DNA of 64,000 nucleotides, taken from positions 1-64,000 of the forward strand of contig WNNJ02002563.1 in assembly GCA_012934845.2 (NCBI GenBank), given 5' to 3'. The notes beneath the pieces are model-generated. The model was given only the letters and a program-made list of their open reading frames with translations, did no database searches and was not told the DNA's origin. A program made the position numbers and the translations under genes. Position 1 is the stretch's first letter. Each line of letters opens with the position of its first letter. Positions 1 to 12,984 of the stretch are shown piece after piece. The stretch comes from Pomphorhynchus laevis. Lineage: Eukaryota > Acanthocephala > Palaeacanthocephala > Echinorhynchida > Pomphorhynchidae.

Positions 1-1040
1 TGAACACTGATAATTTGTAAACTGAAGAATAGATTCGTTCATACATTGTCATAGTAGAACTTTGTGAACCGTTTAAGACCAAAAACAATATAATTTTTTT
101 AACGTTTTGTTTCTTACTTGGACTTCTTCAGAACAATTGATTCAATCACAATTCAATTTAATCACAATTCAGTGATTAAAAAAGTGATTAAGGCCAGTGG
201 ATGACTATTGAAGTCACTGTCCTGATGAGCTTCGCTAGAGCTCATTAGTACGTTAGAGCTCATCGATGAGCTCTGCTTCGTTTTATCAACCTGAATAAAA
301 GAAAATGCGGAAAATAATTTTTAAAACATTTCGTCTATTAAGCCTTCTTCAATCTAAAATACAAACTCATTACAAAATACAATTGCAAATAAACCACAAC
401 ATCTGCTCAATTATGTTATATCAGTCCACTTAAAACTGTAGTTCTCATTTCAGCCATATGGCTCATCTGAGTATAAATATTCTATATACTGATGTTCTCG
501 AAATATGCTTTTTTCGTTTGTAATGTCTGCGACTGTCTTAGGTTTAAGCGGCGCGCTTATGTTTTCGATGTTTGCCCAACATATTTAGTGTGACAGCTGC
601 ATTTCTTGCATGTTGCGATGTATATGATATTTATGCTCTTACATTTATGATAACCCGTTATTTTATTTTTCGCACCAGTCCTGGACTATAATGGCTGAAT
701 ATCCTATCAGAGGATCCCCGAATGTGGTCAATAATATTTCAAATATATGTCGCTGAAATACATAAAGGATCCCATTAAACAAACGGAAGTCTAAAATACT
801 AGCTCACATGCAAATTCTCAAGATATGTTCAACGGAAAGTATGATACCAAACTCGCTTCGAATTCGCAATCCACTTGCATTCAATTTAGACCTTGTCGAA
901 ATTAAACATGTGATATTTTATATTGTCAATGGCGACAAACACAAAATACTTGCAGCCGACAGATGGTCAACACTCTGTTACGATTTTATGCTAATTCGCT
1001 TTATCGTATTCACGAAGAAATCAATGAGCCCACATATCGC
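1..1040. other. Non-coding AT-rich sequence with an 18-bp palindrome
   Basis: No gene seen. Positions 256-273 form the perfect palindrome GAGCTCATCGATGAGCTC, directly after an imperfect TGAGCT...AGCTCA hairpin at about 227-244. Probably intron of the V-ATPase gene or its upstream region. Confidence 0.5.
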
Positions 1041-2400
1041 AAAAAAGTAAAAAAGGAAATGAACAAGTTGCGATGACTGCATAATCCGATATGTGAGAAA
1101 GAATTTATAGCAACACGCTACTACAAGAATCGCAAGCAGTGCAAAAGCCATAATCCCACACAACAAACCGACGGCCTTAGAAGTATATATTCTAATAATA
1201 CTCATAATGATATTAACGACAATAAAATATTCTCAGATCTACACATACCTATAGAGCATTATGGTGTCATCGAATTTTCTCCGAATGTAATAGAGGATCT
1301 CAATCTCGGTCTCAATTATGCGATAAATCCCCAATGTGTCGACAGATATTCTATTGCACTCCGAATAAGTTAATATGTAAGAAGATAATAGATATAAGTA
1401 AAAATGAAAACGTACAATTTAAACTCGCGAACAAAATCGCCAAAGAATTGTTTAATAAATGTTTATATTCCCCCGATAAAACCAAGCAATAATATTTCCA
1501 AAGAGATGTTCAACTCTCTATGTCATTTAAACAATAAAAGACAAATAAAAGACATGTTAATAAAGAAAATCGATAAAGGATCTTAAGCAATTGTGTGGAT
1601 TATGAAAGTGTAGTTTAAGAATCAATACGACAGCTTGTGGAACTAACCTACAAACGTGTGGCTAAGGAATAGTTCTAAAAATGTCAGGTTAAGATTACAG
1701 AGCATATTGCTATAAGCACCTCTAAAAAGGCAATTACTCCATATGAGTTTGGTTTGTTAGCACAGAAAAATTCTTGCTTTGGTACCGTTTATATGTTGCC
1801 GAAAGTGCACGAGACATCACGACCATATATTGGCAGACCAATAATCAGATGTCTAGGTACTCACTGAACACCTATGTTATTATTTAGATAAGCAACTGAA
1901 ACGACTTCTGATCTACGTACCATATCACCTAGGATCAACGAATGATTATATACGACTCATCGAAAAGGAAAATTCAAATGGCCTACATACAGCATTTTGA
2001 TTTCAACAGATATGCAAAGCCTCTACTCAAGTATTCCGACAGTCAGCGCTCTAGAAGCAATAAACATTTTGATGAAGGAAACAAGCTGGTCACCAAATAA
2101 AAAGAAGTTTATAATGAAATCAGCTAAAATAATCGTGAAAAATAATACAGGTGAATTTATCGGAGAGCTTTATCACCAGACACTAGGTACACCTATGGAT
2201 ACTCAATTTGCTCGTACAATAGCAATAATATACATGCCAGAGATACAAAAAACGGTTAGAATATGACCGAACCAAACCAATGTCGTATTTCAGATATATA
2301 GATGATATATTCTTCGTATGGCTAGGCAGTAATGATAGACTATAACCATTTAAAAGCTATATGAACAATAGCTCTCCCTTGTCATGTGTACGTATAACTT
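1040..2400 (+). mobile_element. Old Penelope-like element (PLE), N-terminal and RT parts
   Basis: The + strand carries, in order, an N-terminal stretch (FSPNVIEDLNLGLNYAINPQ, like FTNNQLDVLSMGLNF of the younger PLE at 38-41 kb), a CFGTVYMLPKVHE...GRPII block, a STDMQSLYSSIP block (RT palm), a GTPMDTQFA block and a YIDDIF-like palm motif near 2300. Order and motifs are those of PLE reverse transcriptases. It is old and clearly broken, with several interruptions, and no GIY-YIG endonuclease follows. It lies in the sense orientation upstream of the first recognised V-ATPase exon. Confidence 0.8.
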
Positions 2401-4651
2401 TGTAATTTTATCAGATAATATTAATGAAGTACTTATAGTTTTAATAAATTGGTAACATACTGAGTCGCGACTCTTTTTTAATAATGTCAGAACTATGTTC
2501 AATGGTGTCGTAAATGCTTTTCCTTTTTTAGTTTAAACTATATTAACGTTTAGATTAAGCACAATTTTGGGAAACAATGAAATTTAGCATAATTTCGAAA
2601 TGCAATAAGTTACCAAAAGCATCGTTTTTTTACATTTAGATCAAAAAATAATGGTAGAAACAGTATAATTTTAATTCAAGTAAGTATAATAATCACAATA
2701 ATCACGCTTATCTTGATCGTGCTCTCTCTGACTCGTTTCAGAATTTAAAGAAAATAATTGTGGTATTTATGCAGGATACAAATACTAGCTAGATTACAAA
2801 TAGTCGGGTGAGATAATTAATCGATCGTCTGGTCTACATTACATAAATAATAGTCTAAGACGGAAGAGGTTTTCGACTCAAGCAGTTTACTGTCTATCTC
2901 AATAATATTCAGCATTTCTAATCAAACAGACTACAACACAACAAACCTTAGATGTTGCTTATCAAAAGTTATGCATGTAAGGCAAACCTGTGTAAGCGAA
3001 TCACCCAATTGGACACGACACAACAGAATAAAGGAAACTCGCATTTCTGTATATAAGTCTAATTAGCCATTTGCTTTACTAAAACGATTTCATAACGAAA
3101 TCACAAAATTGAGATTAATGGTACGTTAATACTTATCAATGTACATAAGTTAAATATGAAGCATTATGTTATGGTCGAATGTAATTTGTTTTTAGCGAAC
3201 TTCCTTTCAGAAAACAAACTCACATTGTATTTGTTAAAAATATCTGCTGAACGTGCAGCCCTTTCTATATATTATATATTTTTAATATACTTTTTTGAGT
3301 TACTAAGTCAATGCACACTATTGACAAATCTTTAAATTTATATATCGCAAACATGTTAATTAGCACTCCAGTGATTCTCATTAATTTCATAGATTTATTA
3401 AAAAAACTGCTTTTATTCATTCGTATAAAATCGATAGATTGTTTAGTTAAAGCAATATATTTTTGCTATATATTAATTTTTAAAAATAAAGTTATGAAAA
3501 TAAGTTTATAATCTAGAATTTTTGTTGGTTATATTTTGTTTATTATACAATATCTTATGACTGGATAATAGTTAATCGTGAATGTGTTAGAATTATTATG
3601 TATGTCAACAGAAAGAAATCATATGTTATCAGATTTCGGCACCCATTGTTTTTATCAAAATTAATACATTCATAATGTTAACGATATATTTAATCTGTTG
3701 TCGTTTGTTGGAGTGGTGGTTATTTTATTTTTACTTCAATATTTAGTTGATTAGTGACGAACACCTAATAAATTAAAACAAAAGGTTTGATTTTTAGATT
3801 ACAAACCTTTATTTGAATATATATAATTATATATAATATATTATGTATATAATTTATGCGTTTGTCATTATCAATCGACAAAACTTAAGTTATTTGAAGT
3901 AATTTAAGTAATTTAAGAATTAATTTGACGAAGTAATTTAAGTAATCTATGACTGCAGAGGTTTTTGATTCCAACATTCTACAACACTACTTACTACCTT
4001 TAACTACTACACTACTTACTACCTTTAAAAATTAGATTGACTGAACTTTTAAAAATATCAACCAGTAAATCTGGTGGTTTCTGAACCATTTTCGCTAAAA
4101 TACCTTTGCATTACACGTATGCACATGTGTTTTGTATTCAATAATTTTTAGTTTCTGAAATAAATTTAACTTTCTTTGATAAATATCTTAATTTTTATAT
4201 TTTATAAAATGTTAAGATGTTCGTCAGGCTAAACAAAAAAATTTGTAGAATTCTTGTCTGCAATCGTTATGTCGTGTTTATTATAATTACTTGCTGTGAT
4301 TTTTGTTAATGTGCATGAAATTTTCATAATGTTATATTGAATAAATGTCATTATCATTTTATGTGTAACTGTGGACAATGTTATTTTACATAGGAACCTC
4401 GAAATATGCATTTTTATACTAACACTGATGAATGCAACTTAAGTAATTGTAAATTATATATTTTGCTTGTAATTCTTCGCTGCTTATATACTTTAACACT
4501 GGCTGTCCCGAGGTTATTTACTTTTAAAATTGTTCTATCCTTGCTCTTGCGCTGTTTATCAATATGTGCATACTCAATCACGATACTCATTGTATTCGCT
4601 TGCTTCTTTTGGCTATAAAAACTAATAAATAGCATTATTTAAATTGCTAAG
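2400..4651. other. AT-rich intron sequence, nothing recognised
   Basis: No convincing exon or element. Short local duplications occur, e.g. the repeated words CTACTTACTACCTTTAA at about 3985-4030 and AAGTAATTTAAGTAA at 3896-3945. A fragment at 3196-3260 superficially resembles subunit a but fails on splice phase (see rejected items). Confidence 0.5.
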
Positions 4652-4818
4652 GATTCATTGGGATATGATCGGCAGCTGTTACAAAAAAATGAAATTAAAA
4701 CTGACGACGATGTGGAAACCGACGTATATGTCAGGCTCTCTAGCATATCTGATCGTGCTGCACCATTGTTCACGCCATCCGTATCAACAAGCCAAATACC
4801 AAGCTCGACTAATGTCCG
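4652..4818 (+). CDS. ATP6V0A: V-ATPase subunit a, exon encoding the variable loop of the cytosolic domain
   Basis: The reading frame starts GAT TCA TTG after an AG acceptor at 4650-4651 and ends with two bases of a split codon before a GTATAA donor. It encodes an acidic then Ser/Thr-rich stretch (LLQKNEIKTDDDVETDVYVR, then APLFTPSVSTSQIP). This is unlike any conserved block, but it sits exactly where animal subunit a has its length-variable linker between the helical arm and the GFVAGVI block. The split codon (CG plus C) joins in phase to the next exon, giving NVRFLAGVI, which fits the family. An in-frame stop at 4640-4642 limits how far upstream the exon could extend. The assignment rests on phase and position rather than on sequence similarity, so it is less certain than the later exons. 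Confidence 0.72.
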
Positions 4819-5598
4819 GTATAATAAGCAGCCGTGTTACTAAATTTTATAGCAATTTATTTTTTATATTTTAAATAATAGATAATAATTGTTTTTATAT
4901 TTTAAATAATACTATCTAGTGGAAATACAACATTAGCATGCATGTATCATTAGCATCATTACAGTTACTCCTGGTGACTGCTTAATAAATGATATTGTTA
5001 TGAATTAATCAATATATAAATTCAAATATATTTTAATGAATTAATCAATTCATTAAGATTAAGTTATAAAAATTCTGTTATAAAAATCTGAATTATAAAA
5101 TCTTAAGTTTAAAACATTTATTTTTTAATATTTATTTAATACAAAATACGTAGACTCGGTTAACTTATTTTTATTAATTTATTTTTTCAAATTTGTTCAT
5201 ATTCCGCTAACTGCTGAATGAAAGAAAAATTTTCATAAAAAACGTGTAATTCTTTACAGAAACTAACAAAAACTATAACTTTTTGTCTGAAAACAAATTG
5301 TACGTTTTTTCTGATGATGCTAGTAGCAGCTAGCGAAATAAAAATAACTTTGGGTTTGTCTATCTTTCTTCAAAATTCCAAAAAGTATATTAGATTAAAT
5401 AATAAAAATATAATTGTAAAAATAAATTTTGTTAAAGTAGACTTACATTTATTGGTAATGAAATGAATACCTATTGGTAGTCATTAACATAATTACAGTT
5501 TACATAACGGCATCATCTCTAATGCAACTGTCAACATTTTGCTTTATCTTTCACACTATTAATTCCGAAATTACCTAAATATTATCCATTAAAATATA
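4819..5598. other. AT-rich intron sequence with an element-N-like end
   Basis: Mostly low-complexity AT-rich DNA. At about 5140-5170 the words ATACGTAGACTCGGTTAAC match the 3' terminus of the RT element called N here (consensus ACGTAGACTCAGTTAGCTGA), so a short 5'-truncated copy on the + strand probably ends there. Confidence 0.4.
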
Positions 5599-5703
5599 AG
5601 TATTTATCTCGCATTATACAAGCAGTATAATGCGAGATAAATACTCGCATTATATTGTGGGATCCGAGCCTTATACATGCGCATAAGGCTCGGATCCCAC
5701 AAT
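5599..5703. repeat. Two adjacent perfect hairpins (20-bp and 21-bp arms)
   Basis: First hairpin: 5599-5618 pairs without mismatch with 5626-5645 across a 7-nt loop. Second hairpin: 5654-5674 pairs without mismatch with 5683-5703 across an 8-nt loop. The first arm shares the word TGCGAGATAAATACTTAT with unrelated sequence at about 7402, so it derives from a dispersed repeat. Perfect arms imply recent origin. Confidence 0.9.
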
Positions 5704-5929
5704 CTTTCTTTCGAATTGCAACGAGCCTATATGCCGTGAATGCAAATAGTGATCCCATAGATAAGTTGCTTATCGTAATACAGATCGTCAACATTTGCGC
5801 TAGTGCACCCGCAGTTCTTGATGATATTGTTTTCGTCGATCGGCGAGAATCGTATGTTATGGTGATTACGCATTTTGAGAGAAGCAGTGAGCAAGGTATC
5901 TTCTACAATCATAGATGTCTTTGGGTGTA

Positions 5930-6475
5930 AGTCTTGTATTAACTGCTATACTGATTTTACAACGACGATGTCACTACGAGAGAATATACAACCACCAATC
6001 CCCTGAAAGTGTTGATGATTCCACTGCAAGTAAACCAGCAGTCGTTAGTTATATTGGCATTTTTATCAGAAATGGTCGTAACAGGCTTTTCGAACTTAAA
6101 TTTTGCTGTAGATAGAAAAATCACTTTTAAATAACTCAGCCACTTGAGACTCAGGCTATAATTGCAGTCGTCGTTCAATCGCTTTCTTAACTATCGCTAT
6201 ACTGATTACTTTCAATCGCTATACTGATTTTACAACGACGATGTCACTACGAGAGAATATACAACCACTAATCCCCTGAAAGTGTTGATGATTCCACTGC
6301 AAGAAAACCAGCAGTCGTTAGTTATATTGGCATTTTTATCAGAAATGGTCGTAACAGGCTTTTCGAACTTAAATTTTGCTGTAGATAGAAAAATCACTTT
6401 TAAATAACTCAGCCACTTGATACTCAGGCTATAATTGCAGTCGTCATTCAATCGCTTTCTTAACCTTCGACATAT
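5930..6475. repeat. Tandem duplication, 273-bp period, two copies
   Basis: The segment from about 5935 to 6205 is repeated from about 6208 to 6475, offset by 273 bp and differing at only a few bases. Each copy leaves an equivalent 73-residue minus-strand frame (5957-6178 and 6230-6451), which I do not recognise and regard as incidental. The duplicated sequence and the flank to about 5700 are less AT-rich than the surroundings and may be part of an unidentified mobile element. Confidence 0.9.
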
Positions 6476-8780
6476 TTTTTATTGTATTCTTTGGAGAATA
6501 AGCCTCGAGAATACAGTGACATCTTTCAGCGCATCTGAGACTTCTGATTTACAGCTTTGGAATAAAACAATGCCAATGTTTTTGCCGAGGTTTTAGTTGC
6601 ACATTGATAAACTCAAAAGGTTGGGTCTGCCAACCTCTATATTATTATAGATCCAACCTTATATTTTTATCAACCTCCATATTATTACCACAATACAGTA
6701 GATAATGATTAAATTTTGATCCCTATAAAATGATGTCATCATGTAGATATAATGAACTTTAGACAAAATCATTTCGTTTGAATAGACCATTTGCATTGAC
6801 GAAAATTTATAAATAAAATTGATTTGTTTGTTGATTAACGGTAAATGCCTAGAAGTGAGTAAATTTACTTCAAAGGTAATACTACTCGATATAATCAAGT
6901 GATTTCAATTTGAATATGCTGACGTTAGTTAGCGAATTATACAGAAATATATTTAAAATATTTAATTTTTGGTGAATAACATTAATCACCTTATTATTTT
7001 TAAACATAAGTTTGAATTATCGTATATACGATATTCCAATTCAGATTGAAAATTCAGATTTAAATTTCAGATTTTATTACAAATTTTAAATCTTAAAATT
7101 TGTGTAGATCGTGATGATCTCAACATTGTAGATGCTAAACGAGCTAGTGCAAAAACAATCCTGGTTTTTTCTTATAACCTCAATTTAGGTTGGTTAGTTT
7201 TATGCTTGATTTAGTTGCCAACAGTTGAAGCATATAATATGATTTATTATTTGAAACATGGTAAGCTGCTTCATTTTTAACGGCTTTATAGAAAGACAAA
7301 ATATATTATTGGCAAACCGCAAAGGTTTGCCAATAATATATTTTAATTACATTAATTAATGTAATTAAATTAATTAAATTAATTATTTTTATCATGCAAA
7401 ATGCGAGATAAATACTTATATTTGGATAAATTTAAATACTTTTATTTGAATGGATTTAAATACTTATATTTTAATGAATTATATTTTAAATATTAGAATA
7501 TGTATATTTCTATGTAATCAAATTACCTAGTAATATATTAATTTGATTACTAGGTAATCACATTTTTATTTTTATGGATGAATAAAAATATTATAATAAA
7601 TAATATGCTATGCATTAGAATAAGAAAAATTAGATAATTAAATTTCACTTAAGGAAACACATCATTATGAGTAAAATTCAATTTCACGTTTATTTTTTGA
7701 TTGAATCGCTTAAATAGTGTCATTTGATGCATGAATGCTTGTCATCGGCAGGTAATGTTCTGTGATGGATGCAACTACGGCGTTTTCCATATCACGTTTT
7801 ATAAAAACGAAATTATTATTGAACTCCGAAGAAATAAATGAAGATTTTTAAAAAATTCATAATCCGCTTTAAAGTATGAAATGAGAATATTATAGTTTAA
7901 CTGTTCGCTTTGAATTATTTACGTTTGTCAGGATTTTATATTTGTCAATATTCCAATTCGTTAAGAGTCGCGTCGCAGTTTTTTATATTCGATAAGATAA
8001 CCCTGTCATTTGAGGCTTTGGGATGTACCGTGGTATTTTTATCATTCAGTGTTAAGCCGTATTTTGTTACAACTTTTATAAAATTAAGATTTGTATTATT
8101 CTCTTATTGTGATTGAGCATATACCGATGCTTTAAATTATGTGAAAACCTGTTGTTATTATATCTTCAGGATCCTTTAAAAAGCCGCAAGTGCGTATGCC
8201 ACGTCAAATGGTTTTCGAACAAATTAACATAGACGCTCTCTAGCTTCAAAATCATAAAAATTAATTTTGTTTTTTAAAAGGAATTTTGTTTTACGATAAT
8301 GCAAAGTCGAATTAGGTGAAAGACGAGTTTGTAGTTTCACGTTTTGTCAAGTTGTCAATTCTCATTAAAGGATAAGTGTATTGATGAACATATCACTTTA
8401 TTGTTCTCGAATCACAATAAAGAGAAATATCGCTTTTATCTTAAACCATTATTGTTCACGACTTACCTATTCTTTTTAAAGAAGTATGCTACCCCCACGA
8501 TTCCAGGCATTTGCTCATTGCCTAAGGTCAATTTTTTCTTATTTGAGCAGTCGACATATTTCAGAAAATGAAAGTGATATGTTGACAACCTTGATATTTA
8601 GTAGTAATTGGATCTTCATATGATTACGGTGGACTTACTTAAATGGCTTTTAGGTCCGCATTTAGGGGGTTTGGCTTATTATTTCTTAGTCAAAACTTAA
8701 CTCCGTTGTAATTTGATATAGATATGTAGCCTAGTGTAGAATCGGCGTTTCAATTAGGGCGTATCAGGAATCGAATGTTA
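6476..8780. other. Intron sequence with small hairpins
   Basis: No gene recognised. An imperfect hairpin of about 11 bp (AAGGTTGGGTCT against AGATCCAACCTT) lies near 6617-6660. A perfect 21-bp hairpin lies at 7298-7318/7324-7344 with a 5-nt loop. A 13-bp hairpin lies at 7522-7534/7546-7558. The stretch 7900-8700 holds short open frames without recognisable similarity. Confidence 0.5.
7298..7344. repeat. Perfect hairpin, 21-bp arms
   Basis: Arms 7298-7318 and 7324-7344 are exact reverse complements around a 5-nt loop. Confidence 0.9.
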
Positions 8781-8789
8781 CAATGGACT

Positions 8790-11700
8790 GTCATTCCGGA
8801 CGATATAAAAAAAGGAAAGATTTATTTTAACGTGGCAAATGCGTGCCAGTGCACGCTTACATGACCACAACAAAACAAATATGTAAATCAGGTGTCGAGA
8901 AGGTGTGAACGGAGGAGATGTTTGAATGTGATAAAGGAGGGGGCGCGGCAGACGTCGAGAGGAAGTTGATTCCATGCGAGTGAGGCGGCGACGAGGAAGG
9001 ATCGGAGGCCGTAGTTGTTGGAGTAATTAAAGGCTAAGGCAGTAATCGATTTTAGGGAAAAGAAGCGATGAAAGAAGATACATACAAGAACGGAAGTCGA
9101 TAAGGGGGCGGATACAGCGGATGTCACGGAGAATTAAGTTAGATGAGCGGACCTTGTCACGGACGAAGAGTTTAAGGGAAAGGTGATCATCGAAATGGAA
9201 GCCTAAGAAAGTGAGATTGTGGACTATGGGGATGATCTATGAGGCAAAATATACAGTGGGAGGAGATATGTTTGGTTTACGGGGAGGATCCACATTATTT
9301 TCGACTTTTCGGCGTTTAGAACGAGATGGAGATTGGAGAGACGTTTGTAGATAGAAGAAAGACAGTTGGAGGCAGAAATGCCGATATCGTGTATGCGATG
9401 TGCGTGTGCATGAGTATAGATGAGGATGTCATCGGCGTATTGCATGACGTTAAAGGAGTAAGGTTTGATAAGCGGAGAGAGATCGCCAAGCAGAAGAGAG
9501 AAAAGGAGGGGACCTAGGACTGAACCTTGTGGAACCCCGCAAAAAATAGGGATGGGAGGGGAGGATGATGAATTAGAACAGACGCGAAAGGAACGGTAGG
9601 ATAGATATGAGGCAAACTATGCTACGGAGGAAGAAGAAAAGCCGAAATCATAACGAAGGCGAGAAAGGAGGGCGGAGTGGTCGACAATGTCGAATGCGGA
9701 GGAGAGGTCGAGGGAGATGATACACTATATAGAGTTTTGTCTCGACAAATGAGTAAGTCGTTGTACACTTTTATGCATGCGATTTCTGTCGAGTGATTAG
9801 AGCGGAAAGCGGATTGGAAAGGAGGGTACAGATTGGATGACGAGAGATAAGCGTTGATCTGTATTAAGATGAGGCGTTCTAAGAGCTTAGAAAGAGTAGG
9901 GAGTAGTGAAATGGGGCTATAGCTAGAAGGAATGGAGGGGTCGAGCGATTGTTTCTTAAGGAGGGTACGAACGATTGCGGATTTCTAGTGTGAAGGGAAG
10001 ACACGACTGCGGATGGACGAGTTAAACAAGGTTGTGAGAAATTAGGATATCGATGAGCATATAGATTTTAATATGTGAGTAGGCAGGGGATTGGCAGGTG
10101 AGGTTTTGTTGGGCAAGGACATGAGGACAGATGATACTTCTGTAGGTGAGACAGGGAGAAGATGAAAGAGTTCCGGAAGGATAAGAGTAGACTGGGCAGA
10201 GTGGGATAGGATGGAGACCGGGGTGTGAGAGAGCAACGTGGATACTTTAGTCTGGAGAAATGACGAATAATCATTTTCATTGATGTTGCACGGCGAAGAG
10301 GAGCGAGCAAGGATTGAGTTAAAAGTATGCTAGAGAGTCTTAGAGTTGAATGAAGTGATGATTTTTTGCTGCCAGAAGGAGTTGCATCTGGTACGTAGTA
10401 GGTTGAGATGATACCAGCGAAGAGCAAGATATGAGTTACGGAGAGACGACGTGATCGAGCGGATATCACGTCTGAGAGAGCGGTGATAGACTCGAAAAGC
10501 ATGGAAGAGTCGACGCTTTGAGAGTAGGCATTGGATGTCAAACCATGGGGCACGGTGTGGGTAAGACTTGAAGGGCAAGAGAATATCGAGAGTGGATGTG
10601 AGTTCAGAGTCGAAAAGAAAGGCGAGATCGTGAGGAGATGAATATGTTATTGTGGGTAATGATAGAGACGATTTGAGTAAGACAGAGCGGAGAAGGGAGA
10701 GGTCAAGATTTCTCCAAGGGCGACGTAGGATTGTAGGTGTGTGTGGAGGGGTGTGGTTGCGATTGAGATCAAGGGTGATAATAAAGTGATCGGATAGACC
10801 AGGATCAGAGATGGACAGTGAGGTGTAGGCAGCAAAATGATCGGGGACAGCGATGATGTCGAGTGCTTCACCAAGTATATGTGTGGGGGCAGTGGAGATT
10901 AGTTTGTAATTGTAGTTGGATAGAATGTTGATGAACCGGATGGAATCCGTGGAAGAGGGGCGGTCTAGGCGGATATTGAAGTCGCCTAGAACGAGTGAAG
11001 GGATTGAGGACAATGAACAATGAGAAAGGAGGTCAGCGAGTTCGGTAAAAAATGGTTGTAGGAGCTGATGAACCAGGACGATATACAATGGCGAGATCTA
11101 GAGTGATCGGGTTAGAATAACGACAAGTGAGCAATTCAAAAGAGCAAGGACTGAAATGGGGATTGATTTTGCGAAGAGACGCGGGGTGACGCGCGAATGC
11201 GACGATGCCGCTATGATTAGAGAATTTAGAAGGGCATGAGCTGTGCGGGCTGTCAGATTCGACTAGGGAGCAACTGGCAGAGAGCAGACGGCGAATGGAA
11301 AGGTCGTCGGAATCTGAGTGCCAGGATTCGGTGAGGCAGAAGAGATCGATGGATTGCTTGGTGAATAGGTTGAGGATAAGATTGGATTTATTGAGAATAG
11401 ATCTAGTGTTAAGGATACCGAGGCGGAAACCGTGTGTTGTGGCGAAAGAGTCTATTGGAGAAGACACATAGGAGAGATGGAGCGCCATCGAATTTTTGGA
11501 CGGGTGTGGACAACTTGAAAATTTCCGTCTATGTTTCGGATGGAGAGTCATGTTTTCCTCGCGACGGCGTTTTTCGATGCGAGCTGAAGAGATTTGAGCG
11601 ATTTCAAAATGGGCGCGATTGTGGAAAATTCGAGTGGTTGAAGATGACATGAGTTTAAATCGTTGAGAGAGGACAAAAGACGCGTGAGAGTGATGCTTGA

Positions 11701-12460
11701 AAACAATTTTAAGGAGAGGGGCTGGGAAGGATTAGATTGAGAAGATTTGTTTAGACGGATGATTGCGACAGGAGAAATGTCTTGAAAAAGGATGGTTTAT
11801 CCGCAGGAACAATAGACGAGAGGATGGATCTGAAGGCGGAAACATCGTGGTCCAGACGTGCTTGTGGAGATAAGGAGTTGGAAGGCGTGATATTAGTGAC
11901 AATGTCGCAACGATCGCGAGAAGGAAAGCGCTTCCGTAAAGGAGCACGACTGACGTGAGTGGGTGAGATCACGATAGATGAGCTGGCAGTTGATGATTTG
12001 TAGGGATTTTGTTTGACGACGGGATACATAGAGGATAATGATAATAAAGAGGGTGGCAAGCGATGTGAGGAAAGGTTATGAGTGGAAGGATAGTGGAGGT
12101 TGGTGGAGGTGATTTTGATTGATGGATGCAAGTTATTGAGAAACGAGACGGGAAGGACGGGACGTGGGGTGTCGGGGAGTGAAGATGACATGGAATGGGA
12201 AGTGTATCTGGTTGCACGGTCGGTGGGTGGAGAAAGGACATTAGAAACGATGGGGGTAGTTTGAGTTGACGTGTTGGATGTTGATATGTGCTTATTGGAA
12301 AGGTTGCAGATTAGTTTGTTGGCATAAAAACCACATACGAAATCTTCTTTAGCCTTATTATTGTCGCAGGTGATTGTTGTCCAGACGCTGCAGTCGTGTA
12401 TCGAGCACTGTACTTGCAGTTGTCCATAGTTGTTGTCGGTCTTAATTGTTTTTTTTTCGT
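8790..12460 (-). mobile_element. CR1/L2-like non-LTR retrotransposon (LINE), near full length, degraded
   Basis: Read on the minus strand. ORF1-like part (about 12402-11750): a Cys/His cluster (CSIHDCSVWTTITCDN, then VCGF and ICNL) and a Ser/Pro/Thr-rich protein. ORF2: endonuclease from about 11540 (GFRLGILNTRSILNK, FCLTESWHSDSDD, LVLGDFNIRL, LSDHFIITLDL), a linker to about 10070, then RT with GVPQGSVLGPLLFSLLLGDL and MQYADDILIY near 9420-9550. The C-terminal tail AWNQLPLDV...APSFITFKHLLRSHL ends at about 8890. The 3' end has a short hairpin (GCGTGCACTGGCACGC) and ends near 8800. The endonuclease and RT are split over at least three frames, so it is inactive. Its 5' end abuts a 13-bp minisatellite. 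Exact clade within the CR1/L2/Kiri group is not settled. Confidence 0.88.
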
Positions 12461-12502
12461 CCTATAAACTTGTAAGAATGTATTTCAAAAAAATTTTCAA
12501 CC

Positions 12503-12918
12503 GATAATTGTCGTCGATGGTTGTCGCCGATGCTTGTCGTCGATTGTTGTCGTCGATTGTTGTCGTCGATTGTTGTCGTCGATTGTTGTCGTCGATTGTT
12601 GTCGTCGATTGTTGTCGTCGATTGTTGTCGTCGATTGTTGTCGTCGATTGTTGTCGTCGATTGTTGTCGTCGATGGTTGTCGTCGATGGTTGTCGTCGAT
12701 GGTTGTCGTCGATGGTTGTCGTCGATGGTTGTCGTCGATGGTTGTCGTCGATGGTTGTCGTCGATGGTTGTCGTCGATGGTTGTCGTCGATGGTTGTCGT
12801 CGATTGTTGTCGTTGATTGTTGTCGTTATTGTTGTCGTTATTGTTGTCGTCGATGATTGTCGTTGATTGTTGTCGTCGATTGTTGTCGTCGATGGTTGTC
12901 GTCGATGGTCGATGGTTG
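12503..12918. repeat. 13-bp minisatellite, about 32 copies
   Basis: Unit GTCGTCGATNGTT with N mostly T or G. Because 13 is not a multiple of three and the unit lacks stops, long frames appear in several phases (RRLLSSIVVVDCC-type 13-residue repeats on +, DDNNRRQQSTTTI-type on -); these are not genes. Units are homogenised in blocks: a T-type block, then a G-type block, then a mixed end with variants. It lies immediately upstream of the 5' end of the minus-strand LINE. Confidence 0.97.
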
Positions 12919-12984
12919 TCGCATATTAATGTTCGCATATTAGCAAACATTTTTGAAGACCGAAAATGTCCTCCAAATGATATT

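Noticed and set aside
215-275. CTGATGA followed by a small stem and a palindrome, considered as a hammerhead
   Set aside because: No GAAA follows stem II and no third stem is present.
978-1205. Hydrophobic 75-residue minus-strand frame that looks like a membrane protein
   Set aside because: It lies opposite the N-terminal coding part of an old PLE on the + strand; hydrophobicity reflects the antisense of Lys/Asn-rich codons.
3196-3265. Frame NFLSENKLTLYLLKISAERA after a TTTTTAG acceptor, reminiscent of the NFLELTELKFIL block of V-ATPase subunit a just upstream of the 4652 exon
   Set aside because: Only a handful of residues match, and no nearby donor leaves the phase needed to join the exon at 4652.
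12462-12950. Long frames on both strands (TTTIDDNNRRQQ and SSIVVVDCCRRLL repeats)
   Set aside because: They are produced by a stop-free 13-bp minisatellite read in all phases, with no coding signal.
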